DNA of 48,517 nucleotides from an uncultured Oscillospiraceae bacterium (GCA_902489595.1 CABUAS010000004.1:1-48517), one strand, 5' to 3'; positions 14,568 to 22,943 are shown, counted from the first letter of the stretch. Translations and numbers: made by a program. Notes: generated by a model from the letters alone, not told the origin.

Positions 14568-16049
14568 ATGAGCAACCCTTCTTACGATGTTGATGATATT
14601 TTGAACGAGGTAAGAAAAAGAAGAGAAGAGCAGGAAGCAAAAATCAAAGGCACCGCAGAGGAGAAAAAGACTTCAAAGCCTGCCGAAAAACCGCATAATA
14701 ACGGTAAAAATGCAGAAAATGTTTCCGTTGATATAAAAAATGAACAGCCTGAAAAAAAAGAAAGGGTTCAGACAATTTTTGCTGAAAAAAAAGCAAATGA
14801 TTCTGCCGAAGTGGATTTGTTTTCTTTATCGGACAGTTATGAAGACCCCGAGCCGCTTAAAAAATCAAAGGCTGAAAAAGAAAAAGCAAAAAAGAAAAAG
14901 AAGAAACTCAATACGGCGGCAACTGTTTGTATAATCATTGCCGTGCTTGCCGTAATTGCAGGCATTGCCGCGGCTGTTGTGCACTACAACAATCTGCTTG
15001 ACGACGCTACAAACACGCCGGAACCTGTGGAATCAACTGAAGAATGGCACGGTATGGACAAGCTGGTTGAGGATTTCATCCCGATTACCGAGGATTCGGC
15101 GAAAAATGTTTCATCGTACAAGGATATGGTGAAAAAATGGTATTACAACGGTACGCCTGTTTCGTCAACCCATGTGCTTAACGTTCTGCTTATCGGCGAG
15201 GACACCCGTGACGAGGAAATTACAGACGAGGAAACCCGCGCCGATTCGGCAATTATTGCCAGCGTGAATGTTGACACGGGCGAGATTGTGCTCACTTCAA
15301 TTCTGCGTGACGCTTATTGTTACTGGGAATCCACCGAGGGTGACAAAAAGAGCGGCAAATACGGCAAAATCAACGAATCTATGATGGACGGCGGCATTGA
15401 CTGCTATATCAGAACCGTTGAGCATATGTATAAAGTAAACATAGATAATTACGTAATAGTAAATTTCAGCAGTTTTGAGAATATTATTAACACTCTCGGC
15501 GGTGTTGACGTTGAGATGACCCAGAAGGAAATCAACGAAATCAACAATCATCAGAAAAGATACGACCATGTGCGTATTGACGGCGAGCCCGGTCTGCTGC
15601 ACCTGAGGGGCGACGAGGCAATCGCTTACTGCCGAATCAGAAAAATAGATTCGGACGGCGCTCGTGCCGACAGGCAGAAAACAGTGCTTTTACAGCTTTT
15701 CAAAAAGGCAAAAGAGGCGTCAAGTATTAAGGTTGTAGAAGTTGTAAGCGAACTTCTGCCGTATGTTAAGACGGGATTTTCAAAGAAAGAGATTATTTCG
15801 ATTGCAAAATATGCACTTTCGCACGGCTGGCTGCAGTATCAGACGCAGACTTACACTGTGCCCGACGATAATGGAGCAACCGACGAAAACGGCAAAACGA
15901 TAAAATACTGCGTCGGCGGTAATTTCTACGGCGCATGGATATGGAAAGTGGACTACCCGCTCTGCGCTCAGGTCACACAGCAGAAAATCTACGGCAAAAC
16001 GAATATCACTTTGGCGGAGAACCGACCGAAGTTTGATAAATTAAAGTAA
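14568..16049 (+). CDS. LCP family glycopolymer-cell wall ligase
   Basis: LytR-CpsA-Psr proteins attach undecaprenyl-linked teichoic acids or capsule to peptidoglycan outside the membrane. The 493-residue protein has a long charged cytoplasmic region (1-113, ending in a Lys-rich run), one membrane helix (about 114-140), then the LCP domain: NVLLIGEDTR, TRADSAIIASVN, TSILRDAYCYW, INTLGGVDVEM, GDEAIAYCRIRKIDSDGARADRQ. The conserved catalytic arginines and aspartates are present, unlike in the protein at 2784-3701. It has its own promoter and strong ribosome-binding site. Likely partner of the polysaccharide genes at 33-41 kb, although distant (inference). Confidence 0.92.
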   Translation: MSNPSYDVDDILNEVRKRREEQEAKIKGTAEEKKTSKPAEKPHNNGKNAENVSVDIKNEQPEKKERVQTIFAEKKANDSAEVDLFSLSDSYEDPEPLKKSKAEKEKAKKKKKKLNTAATVCIIIAVLAVIAGIAAAVVHYNNLLDDATNTPEPVESTEEWHGMDKLVEDFIPITEDSAKNVSSYKDMVKKWYYNGTPVSSTHVLNVLLIGEDTRDEEITDEETRADSAIIASVNVDTGEIVLTSILRDAYCYWESTEGDKKSGKYGKINESMMDGGIDCYIRTVEHMYKVNIDNYVIVNFSSFENIINTLGGVDVEMTQKEINEINNHQKRYDHVRIDGEPGLLHLRGDEAIAYCRIRKIDSDGARADRQKTVLLQLFKKAKEASSIKVVEVVSELLPYVKTGFSKKEIISIAKYALSHGWLQYQTQTYTVPDDNGATDENGKTIKYCVGGNFYGAWIWKVDYPLCAQVTQQKIYGKTNITLAENRPKFDKLK

Positions 16050-16057
16050 AAATGTTT

Positions 16058-16165
16058 CGGGCAATTCGTGAATCGCCCCTACGGTGTTACATTGTAGTGG
16101 AGGGTCTCCGTGCCCTCCCGTTAAATTAAATAAACCGTTTTTTGGAGGGTCTCTGTGCCCTCCCG
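16058..16165. repeat. Three REPs between the LCP and MgtC genes
   Basis: 16058-16082 (minus, GGGC(A/G)ATTC stem), 16094-16120 (plus, GTAG head, stem GGAGGG/CCCTCC) and 16143-16165 (same stem, but head changed to TTTG). The last copy shows head decay with the stem retained. Confidence 0.75.
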
Positions 16166-16193
16166 TTAAATTTTAAAGATAGAAGGTCTTAAA

Positions 16194-16910
16194 ATGCCTG
16201 CAATTACGACAATTTCGGGATTTTTAATCAGAATGATGATTGCAATTCTGCTTGGTGCGCTTATCGGCACGGAGCGTCAGCTGACAAAACATTACACCGG
16301 AATTATAACCACGATTATTGTTTGCGTGGGCAGTTTTGCTTTTGCAAGTTTCGCCTTTCTTGTAGGAGATGCGAACAGAGATATTACACGAATTGCCGCA
16401 CAGATTGTTTCGGGTATAGGTTTTCTCGGCGCAGGCGTTATTCTGAGTGACGGCACAAAGGTTAAAGGCATAAACACCGCCGCCACCGTGTGGGCGTCTG
16501 CCGCAGTCGGCATACTGTGCTGTATTGACAAAATGTGGTATGCGGTTGCCGTTGCGCTTGCAATTCTTATCACCCACCTTGCACTGCACCCCGTTGTTGA
16601 ATACATTGAAAAGAAACGCCGTTACGACAAGAAAAAGCAGGAAAAGACGGAAGAAACTTTTTACAGAATTTCGATTATCTGCGACGAGGATCATGCCCCC
16701 GAAATTAAGGAAAAATTGATTAAAAAAATCAGCGAAACAGACGATGTTTTAATGCGAAAGCTTCAGACGGGCGGTCAGACAGACGGAAATGTCAAGGTCA
16801 AAGCCGACATTTCCACCAAAACGAAAAACAACGAACTTGTTGAAAGTCTTATCGTTTATCTCGGCACGAACAATGATATTATCTCGGCAGGCTGGAAAAA
16901 CAGCGATTGA
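16194..16910 (+). CDS. MgtC/SapB family membrane protein
   Basis: A 238-residue inner-membrane protein. The MgtC core is clear: MMIAILLGALIGTERQ (helix 1), repeated hydrophobic helices to about residue 135, and the signature FLGAGVILSDGTKVKGINTAATVWASAAVG. A soluble C-terminal ACT-like tail (about 155-238) follows. The family is linked to magnesium homeostasis and virulence in some pathogens, but the transport role is disputed. The TGA stop codon is the first three bases of the MITE-like element at 16908. Confidence 0.88.
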   Translation: MPAITTISGFLIRMMIAILLGALIGTERQLTKHYTGIITTIIVCVGSFAFASFAFLVGDANRDITRIAAQIVSGIGFLGAGVILSDGTKVKGINTAATVWASAAVGILCCIDKMWYAVAVALAILITHLALHPVVEYIEKKRRYDKKKQEKTEETFYRISIICDEDHAPEIKEKLIKKISETDDVLMRKLQTGGQTDGNVKVKADISTKTKNNELVESLIVYLGTNNDIISAGWKNSD

Positions 16911-17031
16911 TTGTGTCTTTTTCCTCATAGCGTCGTTATAGTCTGAAATTTATTCAGTCACATATACCAGATATGCTCCTTAGAATAAATTTCAGCCAAA
17001 GCCTAGCTATGAGAAAAAATCCACTAATCAA
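16908..17031 (+). mobile_element. MITE-like element, TGATTG family
   Basis: About 124 nt from TGATTGTGTCTTTTTCC to AAAAAATCCACTAATCA. Its interior carries inverted AAATTTATTC/GAATAAATTT segments. The reverse complement is at 1105-1228. The element's initial TGA is the stop codon of the MgtC gene. Confidence 0.8.
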
Positions 17032-17053
17032 TTTAATGTGTTTTTAATATTTC

Positions 17054-17134
17054 GTAGGGGTCGGCGTCCTCGACGACCCGTAATATAATCAATCAAAGCG
17101 AAATTATTCGTTTTTCATCATTCATTATTCATTA
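17054..17134 (+). repeat. REP (GGGTCG stem) plus AAATTATTCATT-type repeat
   Basis: REP 17054-17080 with GTAG head and the GGGTCG/CGACCC stem, followed at 17082 by AATATAATCAATCAAAGCG and ATTCATT iterations. The order MITE, REP, ATTCATT block is the same as at 11257-11612. Confidence 0.8.
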
Positions 17135-17136
17135 AA

Positions 17137-17171
17137 CAAAAAACGCCTCGGATTTCCGAAGCGCTTTTTTT
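17137..17171. terminator. Bidirectional rho-independent terminator
   Basis: CGCCTCGGA/TCCGAAGCG stem with a two-base loop, flanked by A-rich and T-rich runs on the two sides. It lies between convergent MgtC and phosphatase genes; the mismatch becomes a G-U pair in the minus-strand RNA. Confidence 0.75.
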
Positions 17172-17185
17172 GGTGATTTCTATTA

Positions 17186-17809
17186 TTATTTAATCATTGA
17201 TTCGGGTGCTGTGTCCACAACCTCCAATTTATTTGCCTGCGACCAAAGCGACGGCGTAATTCTGAGTTTAAAGCCGTAGCCTGCGTCCATCTGCCAGTGT
17301 GCCATAGGCGCTTCGGGAAGACCGTAGCATGAAAGAATTGTCATAAGCACGCCTGCATGGCCTACTATCGCCGCCTCGGTTGTGCCTGTTTTAAGCAGAC
17401 CCTCAACAATTTTTTCAAACGCCGAGCACACACGCTGAATAAATTCGGCGTTGCTTTCACCGTAGGGCGGCCGTGCGTGGATATCCCCTCTTATCCAGTT
17501 CAGAAAATCCTCGTTATTTTCAAGGTCTTTCGCCGTGCACTCCTCAAACTCGCCGAAATTATATTCAATAAGGTCATTTATGACAAGCGGATTGTTTTGA
17601 GGAAACATAATGTTTGCCGAATCTATGCACCTTTTGAGCGGACTTGAAAACACAGCCGAAACAGTCGGATAATGATACTTTGCCTTTATGCTTTTCAGCG
17701 TCGATATACTATCCATAGTGAGCGGATAATCTGTATGCCCAATATACTGTGCGTTTAGATTTCCTTTTGTCATTCCGTGACGAAATAAATAGATTGTGTA
17801 ACTTTTCAT
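17186..17809 (-). CDS. Histidine phosphatase family protein
   Basis: A 207-residue member of the phosphoglycerate mutase/CobC branch. The phosphohistidine motif is LFRHGMTKGN (R10, H11, G12), followed by SSPLKRCIDSA (second arginine), YNFGEFEE (acid residue), GES and VGHAGVL (second histidine). The residues for a two-step phosphate transfer are all present. The substrate cannot be told from sequence; GpmB-, CobC- and PhoE-like roles are all possible. Ends at a terminator shared with the convergent MgtC gene. Confidence 0.85.
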   Translation of the reverse strand: MKSYTIYLFRHGMTKGNLNAQYIGHTDYPLTMDSISTLKSIKAKYHYPTVSAVFSSPLKRCIDSANIMFPQNNPLVINDLIEYNFGEFEECTAKDLENNEDFLNWIRGDIHARPPYGESNAEFIQRVCSAFEKIVEGLLKTGTTEAAIVGHAGVLMTILSCYGLPEAPMAHWQMDAGYGFKLRITPSLWSQANKLEVVDTAPESMIK

Positions 17810-17867
17810 TTTCTTATCTCCGTTTTTAAGCCAAAAATTACAAAATGTTTACAAAGAGTAATTTTGC

Positions 17868-17896
17868 TTTACTTTTTTTATTATGTCCTGTATAAT
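17868..17896 (+). promoter_or_regulatory. Possible promoter for the XRE regulator gene
   Basis: TTTACT (17868-17873), 17-nt spacer, TATAAT (17891-17896); a second TATAAT follows at 17905-17910. Two REPs then lie between it and the gene, giving a long leader. Only moderately convincing. Confidence 0.4.
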
Positions 17897-17927
17897 ACAG
17901 TTTGTATAATAGATGTTGCGTTACGGC

Positions 17928-18060
17928 GGGTCGATGTGGTCATCGACCACTACAAAGTTAATATTACGTTTTGTAGGGTGCGGCGTTCTTGCCTGTCGGC
18001 TCGGTCGGTGCTTCTGCTCCGCAGAGGTGTCCGCCGGACACCCGCACCCTCGACGCACCG
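17928..18060. repeat. REP (17928-17952) and long composite REP (17973-18060)
   Basis: The first is minus-oriented with stem GGTCGATG/CATCGACC and CTAC end. The second has GTAGGGTGCGGCG and GACGCACCG arms around the module of about 60 nt. Rest of the 17810-18132 gap: no gene seen. Confidence 0.8.
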
Positions 18061-18132
18061 TTTTGGGTGGATATTATCCGCCCGTTATTATTGTTTAAAA
18101 TATTTTACGTCGTGTTGAAAAGGTAGTTTATT

Positions 18133-18747
18133 ATGAGCGAAAAAGAAAGTAAAAGTACGAAATTTGCCGAAATTCTTTGCAGATTAAGAAAAGAAAGAGG
18201 CTGTTCACAAAAAAAAGCGGCAGGTGATCTCGGTATCAGTCAGGCGCTTTTGAGCCATTATGAAAAGGGAATCCGTGAATGCGGCCTTGATTTTGTTATA
18301 AAATGCAGTGAGTATTACGGTGTTACAACCGATTATCTGCTCGGCGTTTCAAACAGCAGATACGGTATGGACGAAAATTATTTTGCAAAATATTCCGCCA
18401 ACGATAACGGCGAGGCTCTTGCAAATCTTACGCAGGCAACAAAAATGATGATTGACACTGCCGTTGCCTCTGCTTCTGACGTTACCGAATATCTTAACGA
18501 TTATTACACGCTCTGTGTTTACCGCGGTGCGCTCACGCTTGCCAAAGCAGGCGTTCTTCCTGCCGAAATGTTCAGGCTGGACAGCACACTCGGCCACGAG
18601 CTTGCCTCTGCGGCGATTGCCGTGCTTGACGCCCGTTTTGCGTTTATTGAAGATAAGTCACGCAAAGGCACAGAGGATTTGAACAACACCGCCCTGCATC
18701 TTCTTATTGAACAGGCTGAAGAATATATAATGAACAATTTCATCTGA
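18133..18747 (+). CDS. XRE family transcriptional regulator
   Basis: A 204-residue protein with an N-terminal helix-turn-helix of the lambda Cro/C1 type (about residues 11-70: LCRLRKERGCSQKKAAGDLGISQALLSHYEKG). The remaining 130 residues are helical, without a recognised ligand-binding motif. Targets are unknown. The DYLLG end of the HTH domain is typical for Firmicutes housekeeping XRE regulators. The stop codon TGA is the first three bases of the MITE-like element at 18745, as in the MgtC gene. Confidence 0.85.
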   Translation: MSEKESKSTKFAEILCRLRKERGCSQKKAAGDLGISQALLSHYEKGIRECGLDFVIKCSEYYGVTTDYLLGVSNSRYGMDENYFAKYSANDNGEALANLTQATKMMIDTAVASASDVTEYLNDYYTLCVYRGALTLAKAGVLPAEMFRLDSTLGHELASAAIAVLDARFAFIEDKSRKGTEDLNNTALHLLIEQAEEYIMNNFI

Positions 18748-18868
18748 TTGTGTCTTTTTCCGTTATACTGCGTTATCGGCAAAATTCCGCTCGGTCACAT
18801 ACAACACGTATGCTCCCGTCGACGAAATTTTCCCTCTGCCTTGTCTAACGAAAAAATTCACTAATCAA
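18745..18868 (+). mobile_element. MITE-like element, TGATTG family
   Basis: Same ends as the copies at 16908 and 1105 (TGATTGTGTCTTTTTCCG ... AAAAATTCACTAATCA), about 124 nt, but a different interior around a palindromic ACATACAACACGTATG. Its TGA is the stop codon of the XRE gene. Confidence 0.8.
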
Positions 18869-18883
18869 TTTAATGTATAATAA

Positions 18884-18968
18884 CGGGCAATTCGTGAATT
18901 GCCCCTACGGTTGTATTTATAGGCTCCCTTGTGTAAAGGGAGCTGTCGCATTTGTGCGACTGAGGGAT
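18884..18968. repeat. REP and CCTCCCTT-family repeat
   Basis: REP 18884-18908 (minus, stem GGGCAATTC/GAATTGCCC). Repeat 18922-18968: GGCTCCCTTGTGTAAAGGGAGC, then GTCGCATTTGTGCGAC, then GAGGGATT. Confidence 0.75.
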
Positions 18969-18986
18969 TGTTTTATTTTTTCTTTT

Positions 18987-19691
18987 TTACAATTTCAACT
19001 GCTCATTTTTACTTTCAATATATTTCAATATGATTGCCGTTGATTTTTCAGCGGCAATTTTTTTGAACTGGGGATAATCCATCTGTGCGTTTTCATCTCC
19101 CCCGTCGCTGATTGAGCGCAGAACGCAGAACGGCACACCGTTTGCTTTGCAGACATGGCCGACTGCGCCGCCCTCCATTTCACCGCAGACTGCGCCGAAA
19201 TTCTCTTTTATCATCGTTTTTAGATTTTCATCTGCAATAAACGTGTCACCGCTTGCGATTATGCCGCGGTGAATTTTTTCGCCCGAATTTATGGCAATTC
19301 TTGCAAGCGAGTCGCTGATATTTTTATCTGTTTCCACACGAATCGTATTCAGCCCGTTGATAAAGCCTCTCGGCTCGCCGAGTGCAGTAATATCAATATC
19401 ATACTGCACCACGGAATCGGCAATGACGATATTTTTTATAACAACATTGTCGGCAAGCGAACAGCCGACGCCGACGTTTATGATTTCATCAACATCAAAA
19501 TTATCTATCATAGCCTGTGTGCACAGCGCAGCATTTACCTTGCCCGGTGCACATACTGCCGTAACAACCATTACGCCGTTTATATAGCCGCACGTGAATT
19601 CCACGCCCGCCAGCATTGTTTTTGCAGGTGCTTCGATTTTTGATTTTATATTGATTATTTCGATGTCCATTGCGCCGATTATACCGAGCAT
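18987..19691 (-). CDS. mtnN: 5'-methylthioadenosine/S-adenosylhomocysteine nucleosidase
   Basis: MTAN cleaves adenine from methylthioadenosine and S-adenosylhomocysteine in methyl recycling and, in some species, AI-2 synthesis. The 234-residue protein has MLGIIGAMDIEI at the N terminus, VGVGCSLADNV, SVVQYDIDITALG, the EMEGGAVGHVC active-site glutamate motif and RSISDGGD with the catalytic aspartate. GG replaces the more usual GA after EMEG. The gene is monocistronic, reading away from rpmH, and the two promoters are back to back. Confidence 0.9.
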   Translation of the reverse strand: MLGIIGAMDIEIINIKSKIEAPAKTMLAGVEFTCGYINGVMVVTAVCAPGKVNAALCTQAMIDNFDVDEIINVGVGCSLADNVVIKNIVIADSVVQYDIDITALGEPRGFINGLNTIRVETDKNISDSLARIAINSGEKIHRGIIASGDTFIADENLKTMIKENFGAVCGEMEGGAVGHVCKANGVPFCVLRSISDGGDENAQMDYPQFKKIAAEKSTAIILKYIESKNEQLKL

Positions 19692-19727
19692 ATGTATATC
19701 ACTCCTGATAAAACTGTTTGTGATTGG

Positions 19728-19754
19728 CGGTGCGTCGGGGACGCCGCACCCTAC
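19728..19754 (-). repeat. REP (GGTGCG stem) in the mtnN leader
   Basis: 27 nt, CTAC end, between the mtnN promoter and start codon, so it would be transcribed as a leader hairpin. Confidence 0.85.
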
Positions 19755-19819
19755 GTGAAAAAATATATCATAAATGTATCGTTGGGGTTGAAAAAATTCT
19801 CACCACAACATATGGTATT

Positions 19820-19848
19820 ATTATAATATATAATTGTTAAAATTACAA
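19820..19848 (-). promoter_or_regulatory. Probable mtnN promoter
   Basis: On the minus strand: TTGTAA (19843-19848), 17-nt spacer, TATAAT (19820-19825). Confidence 0.5.
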
Positions 19849-19866
19849 GATTTATTAAACTTTTTA

Positions 19867-19896
19867 TTGACAATGTGTGCTTTATTATATTATACT
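19867..19896 (+). promoter_or_regulatory. rpmH operon promoter
   Basis: TTGACA (19867-19872), 18-nt spacer, TATACT (19891-19896). It starts the rpmH-rnpA-yidD-yidC-jag transcript with a leader of about 115 nt; an ACTATACCGTGCAG segment in the leader can fold weakly. Confidence 0.7.
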
Positions 19897-20019
19897 ATTA
19901 TGCGTTAATGTGGATTATTGCAGTTAAAGCAATTTTTACACGTATTTTGCCTGCACTATACCGTGCAGAGAATATAAAGATTAAGACCAGTTTAGTCTGT
20001 GAAAGGTAGTGAATTATTA

Positions 20020-20154
20020 ATGAAAAGAACATTTCAGCCAAAGAAGAGACACGCAAAGATGGAGCACGGCTTCAGAAAGAGAATGTCAACAAGAAACGGC
20101 AGAAAAGTATTGGCTCGCCGCCGTGCTAAGGGCAGAAAGCAGCTTTCTTACTAA
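20020..20154 (+). CDS. rpmH: 50S ribosomal protein L34
   Basis: A 44-residue, very basic protein, too short for the usual ORF cut-off. MKRTFQPKKRHAKMEHGFRK at the start, RMSTRNGRKVLARRRAKGR and a terminal QLSY match L34 along its whole length. GAAAGG lies upstream, with a slightly long spacing. It is followed by rnpA after 17 nt, the classical rpmH-rnpA pair. Confidence 0.97.
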   Translation: MKRTFQPKKRHAKMEHGFRKRMSTRNGRKVLARRRAKGRKQLSY

Positions 20155-20171
20155 GATAAGAAGGGATTTGT

Positions 20172-20504
20172 GTGAAAAGTAATACCTTAAAAGAAAACAA
20201 GGATTTCCGCAGGCTTTACTACCGCGGAAAAAGTGAGGCGTCGCCCGTTCTGGTTACCTATGTTATGAAAAACCGCCTCGGTTTTACAAGAGTGGGCATA
20301 ACAAGCGGTAAAAAAATCGGCAATGCCGTAAAAAGGAACCGTGCAAGGCGTGTTATAAGAGCGGCTTTTGCTCAGTGTGAGGACAGGCTTTCGGGCAGTT
20401 TTGACGTCGTTTTTGTTGCAAGAACTAAAACGACAGAGGTTAAAATGCAGGATGTTTTTGCCGATATGGAAAAACATTTGTCGAAAATGGGGGTAATCAG
20501 ATGA
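20172..20504 (+). CDS. rnpA: Ribonuclease P protein component
   Basis: The protein cofactor of the RNase P ribozyme, which removes tRNA 5' leaders. The 110-residue protein has the RNR signature KRNRARRVIR (residues 54-63) and the N-terminal LKENKDFRRLYYRGK. It starts with GTG at 20172, with AAGGGA five bases upstream. The stop overlaps the yidD start by four bases (ATGA). No RNase P RNA gene is seen in the window. Confidence 0.96.
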   Translation: MKSNTLKENKDFRRLYYRGKSEASPVLVTYVMKNRLGFTRVGITSGKKIGNAVKRNRARRVIRAAFAQCEDRLSGSFDVVFVARTKTTEVKMQDVFADMEKHLSKMGVIR

Positions 20505-20734
20505 AAAATCCCCTTAAAAAACTGGCGTTGTTTCTTATACGCACTTATCAGGTAACGCTCAGTCCACGCTTTTCAGGCGGTGCGTGCAGATTTACACCCA
20601 CCTGCTCACAGTATGCGATTGAAGCGATTGAAACCCACGGTCTTATCAAAGGCAGTGCCCTCGCCTTTTGGAGAATTTTAAGGTGCAATCCTTTTTGCAA
20701 GGGCGGTTACGATCCCGTTCCGCCGAAAAAATAA
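20501..20734 (+). CDS. yidD: Membrane protein insertion efficiency factor YidD
   Basis: A 77-residue YidD with the conserved CRFTPTCSQYAIEAI block and CNPFCKGGYDPVP end, which hold the family's cysteines. It is thought to assist YidC in membrane protein insertion. It lies between rnpA and yidC as in most bacteria and overlaps rnpA by four bases. Confidence 0.95.
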   Translation: MKNPLKKLALFLIRTYQVTLSPRFSGGACRFTPTCSQYAIEAIETHGLIKGSALAFWRILRCNPFCKGGYDPVPPKK

Positions 20735-20754
20735 AAATCTAAGGATAACAAATA

Positions 20755-21762
20755 ATGAATGAAATATTGTTAAATCCTATAGCGCTTGCCGCATCAGGCA
20801 TGAATCTTTATGAAAAAGTTTTGTTTCCGCTTTACTGGGTATTCGGTAAGGCAATGGGATTTCTTATGGACTTGCTTAACAATAAGTATTTCCTTGCCAT
20901 TGTAATTTTTACCGTAGTAACCCGTCTTATTCTGCTTCCGCTTAATGTTAAGCAGCAGAAAACGGTGGCAAAAACCTCAAGACTTCAGCCTAAAATTCAG
21001 AAAATTCAGAAAAAATACGAAAATGTAAAAGATCCTCAGGCCCGTGCAAGAATGAACGAAGAAATGCAGGAACTGTATCAGAGAGAAGGTCACAACCCGA
21101 TGAATATGGGCTGCGGTCCTATGATTTTTCAGATGCTGTTTCTTATGGGTATCGTAGGAATTATCTATTATCCGCTTCGCTACGTGCTTGGAATGAATAA
21201 TTTTAATGATTATTCAGAGCAGTTGATGGAACTTATAAAGGGCTTTGGCTATAACGGCGCTTATGTTCAACTCGGCGTGCTTGAATACTGGGTTCAGTTT
21301 AAAGACCAGATTATTGCAGCCGCTCCCGAACTGTTTACACCTGACAAGATTGAGGCTATTGAGGCTTTCCGCTCAGGCGTTTATATCGGCAGTCTTGATA
21401 TGACGGCCGTTCCGCACTGGAAAGACGGCATTATTGTTATAATTCCGATTATCTCGTTTTTAACATCACTGCTTTCAACGCTTGTTTCAAGCCTGATTCA
21501 GAAGAAAAACAACCCGGCAATGGGTCAGCAGATGAGCCAGATGATTATCATGATGCTTATGATGCCGCTTTTCTCATTGTTTATTGCTTTTAAACTTCCT
21601 GCGGCAGTAGGTTTTTACTGGATTGTATCTAACGTTGTGGCAATTTTACAGCAGTTATTTATTGCGAAATTTTATCCTCCGAAGCGCTCACAGGCAAGAG
21701 TTATGATTGAAAACACTATTGAGCGCCGTTCACGTGAGGACAGTATAAAAAGAATTAAATAA
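20755..21762 (+). CDS. yidC: Membrane protein insertase YidC/Oxa1
   Basis: A 335-residue insertase of the short Gram-positive type. It shows an early hydrophobic helix (about 15-40), the YFLAIVIFTVVTRLILLPL helix with the functional arginine, the cytoplasmic QPKIQKIQKKY coiled region, then further helices near residues 120-145, 220-250 and 265-310. No lipobox is visible, unlike in Bacillus SpoIIIJ. A fairly long loop (about 145-220) separates helices 2 and 3. AAGGATAAC precedes the ATG. Confidence 0.95.
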   Translation: MNEILLNPIALAASGMNLYEKVLFPLYWVFGKAMGFLMDLLNNKYFLAIVIFTVVTRLILLPLNVKQQKTVAKTSRLQPKIQKIQKKYENVKDPQARARMNEEMQELYQREGHNPMNMGCGPMIFQMLFLMGIVGIIYYPLRYVLGMNNFNDYSEQLMELIKGFGYNGAYVQLGVLEYWVQFKDQIIAAAPELFTPDKIEAIEAFRSGVYIGSLDMTAVPHWKDGIIVIIPIISFLTSLLSTLVSSLIQKKNNPAMGQQMSQMIIMMLMMPLFSLFIAFKLPAAVGFYWIVSNVVAILQQLFIAKFYPPKRSQARVMIENTIERRSREDSIKRIK

Positions 21763-21783
21763 TTATTCAGGAGAAATTATCAT

Positions 21784-22713
21784 ATGATAAAAGAATATAT
21801 CGGCACAGGCAAAACTGTTGAAGATGCAATAGAACACGCCAAAGCCGGACTTAATGCTCCTGCGCTTGCTGATGTAAATATTGAAGTTATTCAGATGCCC
21901 AAGAAAAAGACGCTCGGTCTTTTCGGCGGCAAAGACGCAGAAGTTAAGGCGTGGTATGACGACGGCAGGAAAGAGAAAAAGCCTGCCCCGAAAAAAGCGC
22001 CTAAAGAGAGAGCAGTGAAAAAGCCTGCTGTTAAAAAAGAGAGCAGACCTGCTCAGAAACAGCCTAAACCTGTTCATGAAAAAGTGCAGGAAAAGGAAGC
22101 CGTTTCTGAAAACATTTCAGATATTGATACTTCGGTTGCAGTTAATTACCTTAAAGAAATTCTTAAAGGTTTCGGCGCAGACGACGCTGTTGTAACTGCA
22201 AAAATCAACGATAATGTAGTTGAAATGGAAGTTCAGTGTGAAGATTACGGCATTATTATCGGCAGACGAGGCGAAACACTCGATTCACTTCAGTATCTTA
22301 CGAGCCTTGCGCTTAAAAGAAGCTGTGACAGATATGTGCGTGTAACAGTCAATATCGGCAATTACCGTGAAAAGAGAATGGACACGCTCACAAATCTTGC
22401 AGTTAAAAACGCAAATTACGTTTTAAGAACGGGCAGAAGATATACTTTTGAGCCGATGAACCCGTATGAAAGAAGAATTATTCATACTGCCGTAAGCGGC
22501 ATTGACGGTGTTGAATCGCTTTCAGTCGGCTACGGACAGGAGAGAAAAGTTATCATTCAGCCTGAGGGCGGCGTTAAATACCGTCCGAGAAGAAATTCGG
22601 GTTACAGAGACAGTTCTTCTTCATCAAGAACAACTGCACCTGTGGGTACAGCACCAAAGGCAGACCGTGCAGACTTGCCGAAATTCGGTAAAATTGAAAT
22701 TAACAGGGATTAA
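21784..22713 (+). CDS. jag: RNA-binding protein Jag/KhpB
   Basis: The 309-residue protein has three parts: Jag-N domain (1-58, with KKKTLGLFGGKDAEVKAWY), a Lys/Pro/Ala-rich linker (about 60-110), a KH domain (about 118-195, with IIIGRRGETLDSLQYL) and an R3H domain (about 196-265, with NPYERRIIH). A Ser/Thr-rich tail follows. In Firmicutes it acts with KhpA as an RNA chaperone tied to cell elongation. AGGAG lies before the ATG. It is the last gene of the rpmH operon, ending at a strong terminator. Confidence 0.95.
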   Translation: MIKEYIGTGKTVEDAIEHAKAGLNAPALADVNIEVIQMPKKKTLGLFGGKDAEVKAWYDDGRKEKKPAPKKAPKERAVKKPAVKKESRPAQKQPKPVHEKVQEKEAVSENISDIDTSVAVNYLKEILKGFGADDAVVTAKINDNVVEMEVQCEDYGIIIGRRGETLDSLQYLTSLALKRSCDRYVRVTVNIGNYREKRMDTLTNLAVKNANYVLRTGRRYTFEPMNPYERRIIHTAVSGIDGVESLSVGYGQERKVIIQPEGGVKYRPRRNSGYRDSSSSSRTTAPVGTAPKADRADLPKFGKIEINRD

Positions 22714-22725
22714 TTTTATTGAATG

Positions 22726-22755
22726 ACGACGGAAGTTTTTATTTCCGTCGTTTTT
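22726..22755 (+). terminator. Rho-independent terminator after jag
   Basis: Stem ACGACGGAA/TTCCGTCGT with an 8-nt loop and a T-run, 12 nt after the jag stop codon. It closes the rpmH-jag operon. Confidence 0.85.
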
Positions 22756-22773
22756 CGATATTTTTTATTTAAA

Positions 22774-22919
22774 CGGGCAATTCGTGAATTGACTATTATC
22801 GGTTTTATTAATTACGGACCGATGTGGTCATCGGTCCCTACAAAATATCAATAACGTTTCGTAGGGCGGGGTGCCCTCACCCCGCCGAAATATAATTAAT
22901 CAAACCGAAATTATTTATT
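22774..22919. repeat. Three REPs and an AAATTATT block
   Basis: 22774-22791 is a broken REP (left arm and stem GGGCAATTC/GAATTG, no head). 22815-22841 is minus-oriented, stem GGACCGATG/CATCGGTCC. 22861-22887 is plus-oriented, stem GGCGGGGTG/CACCCCGCC. An AATCAAACCGAAATTATT block follows. Confidence 0.75.
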
Positions 22920-22943
22920 TTGCAAATGAAAGGAGCCATTACA

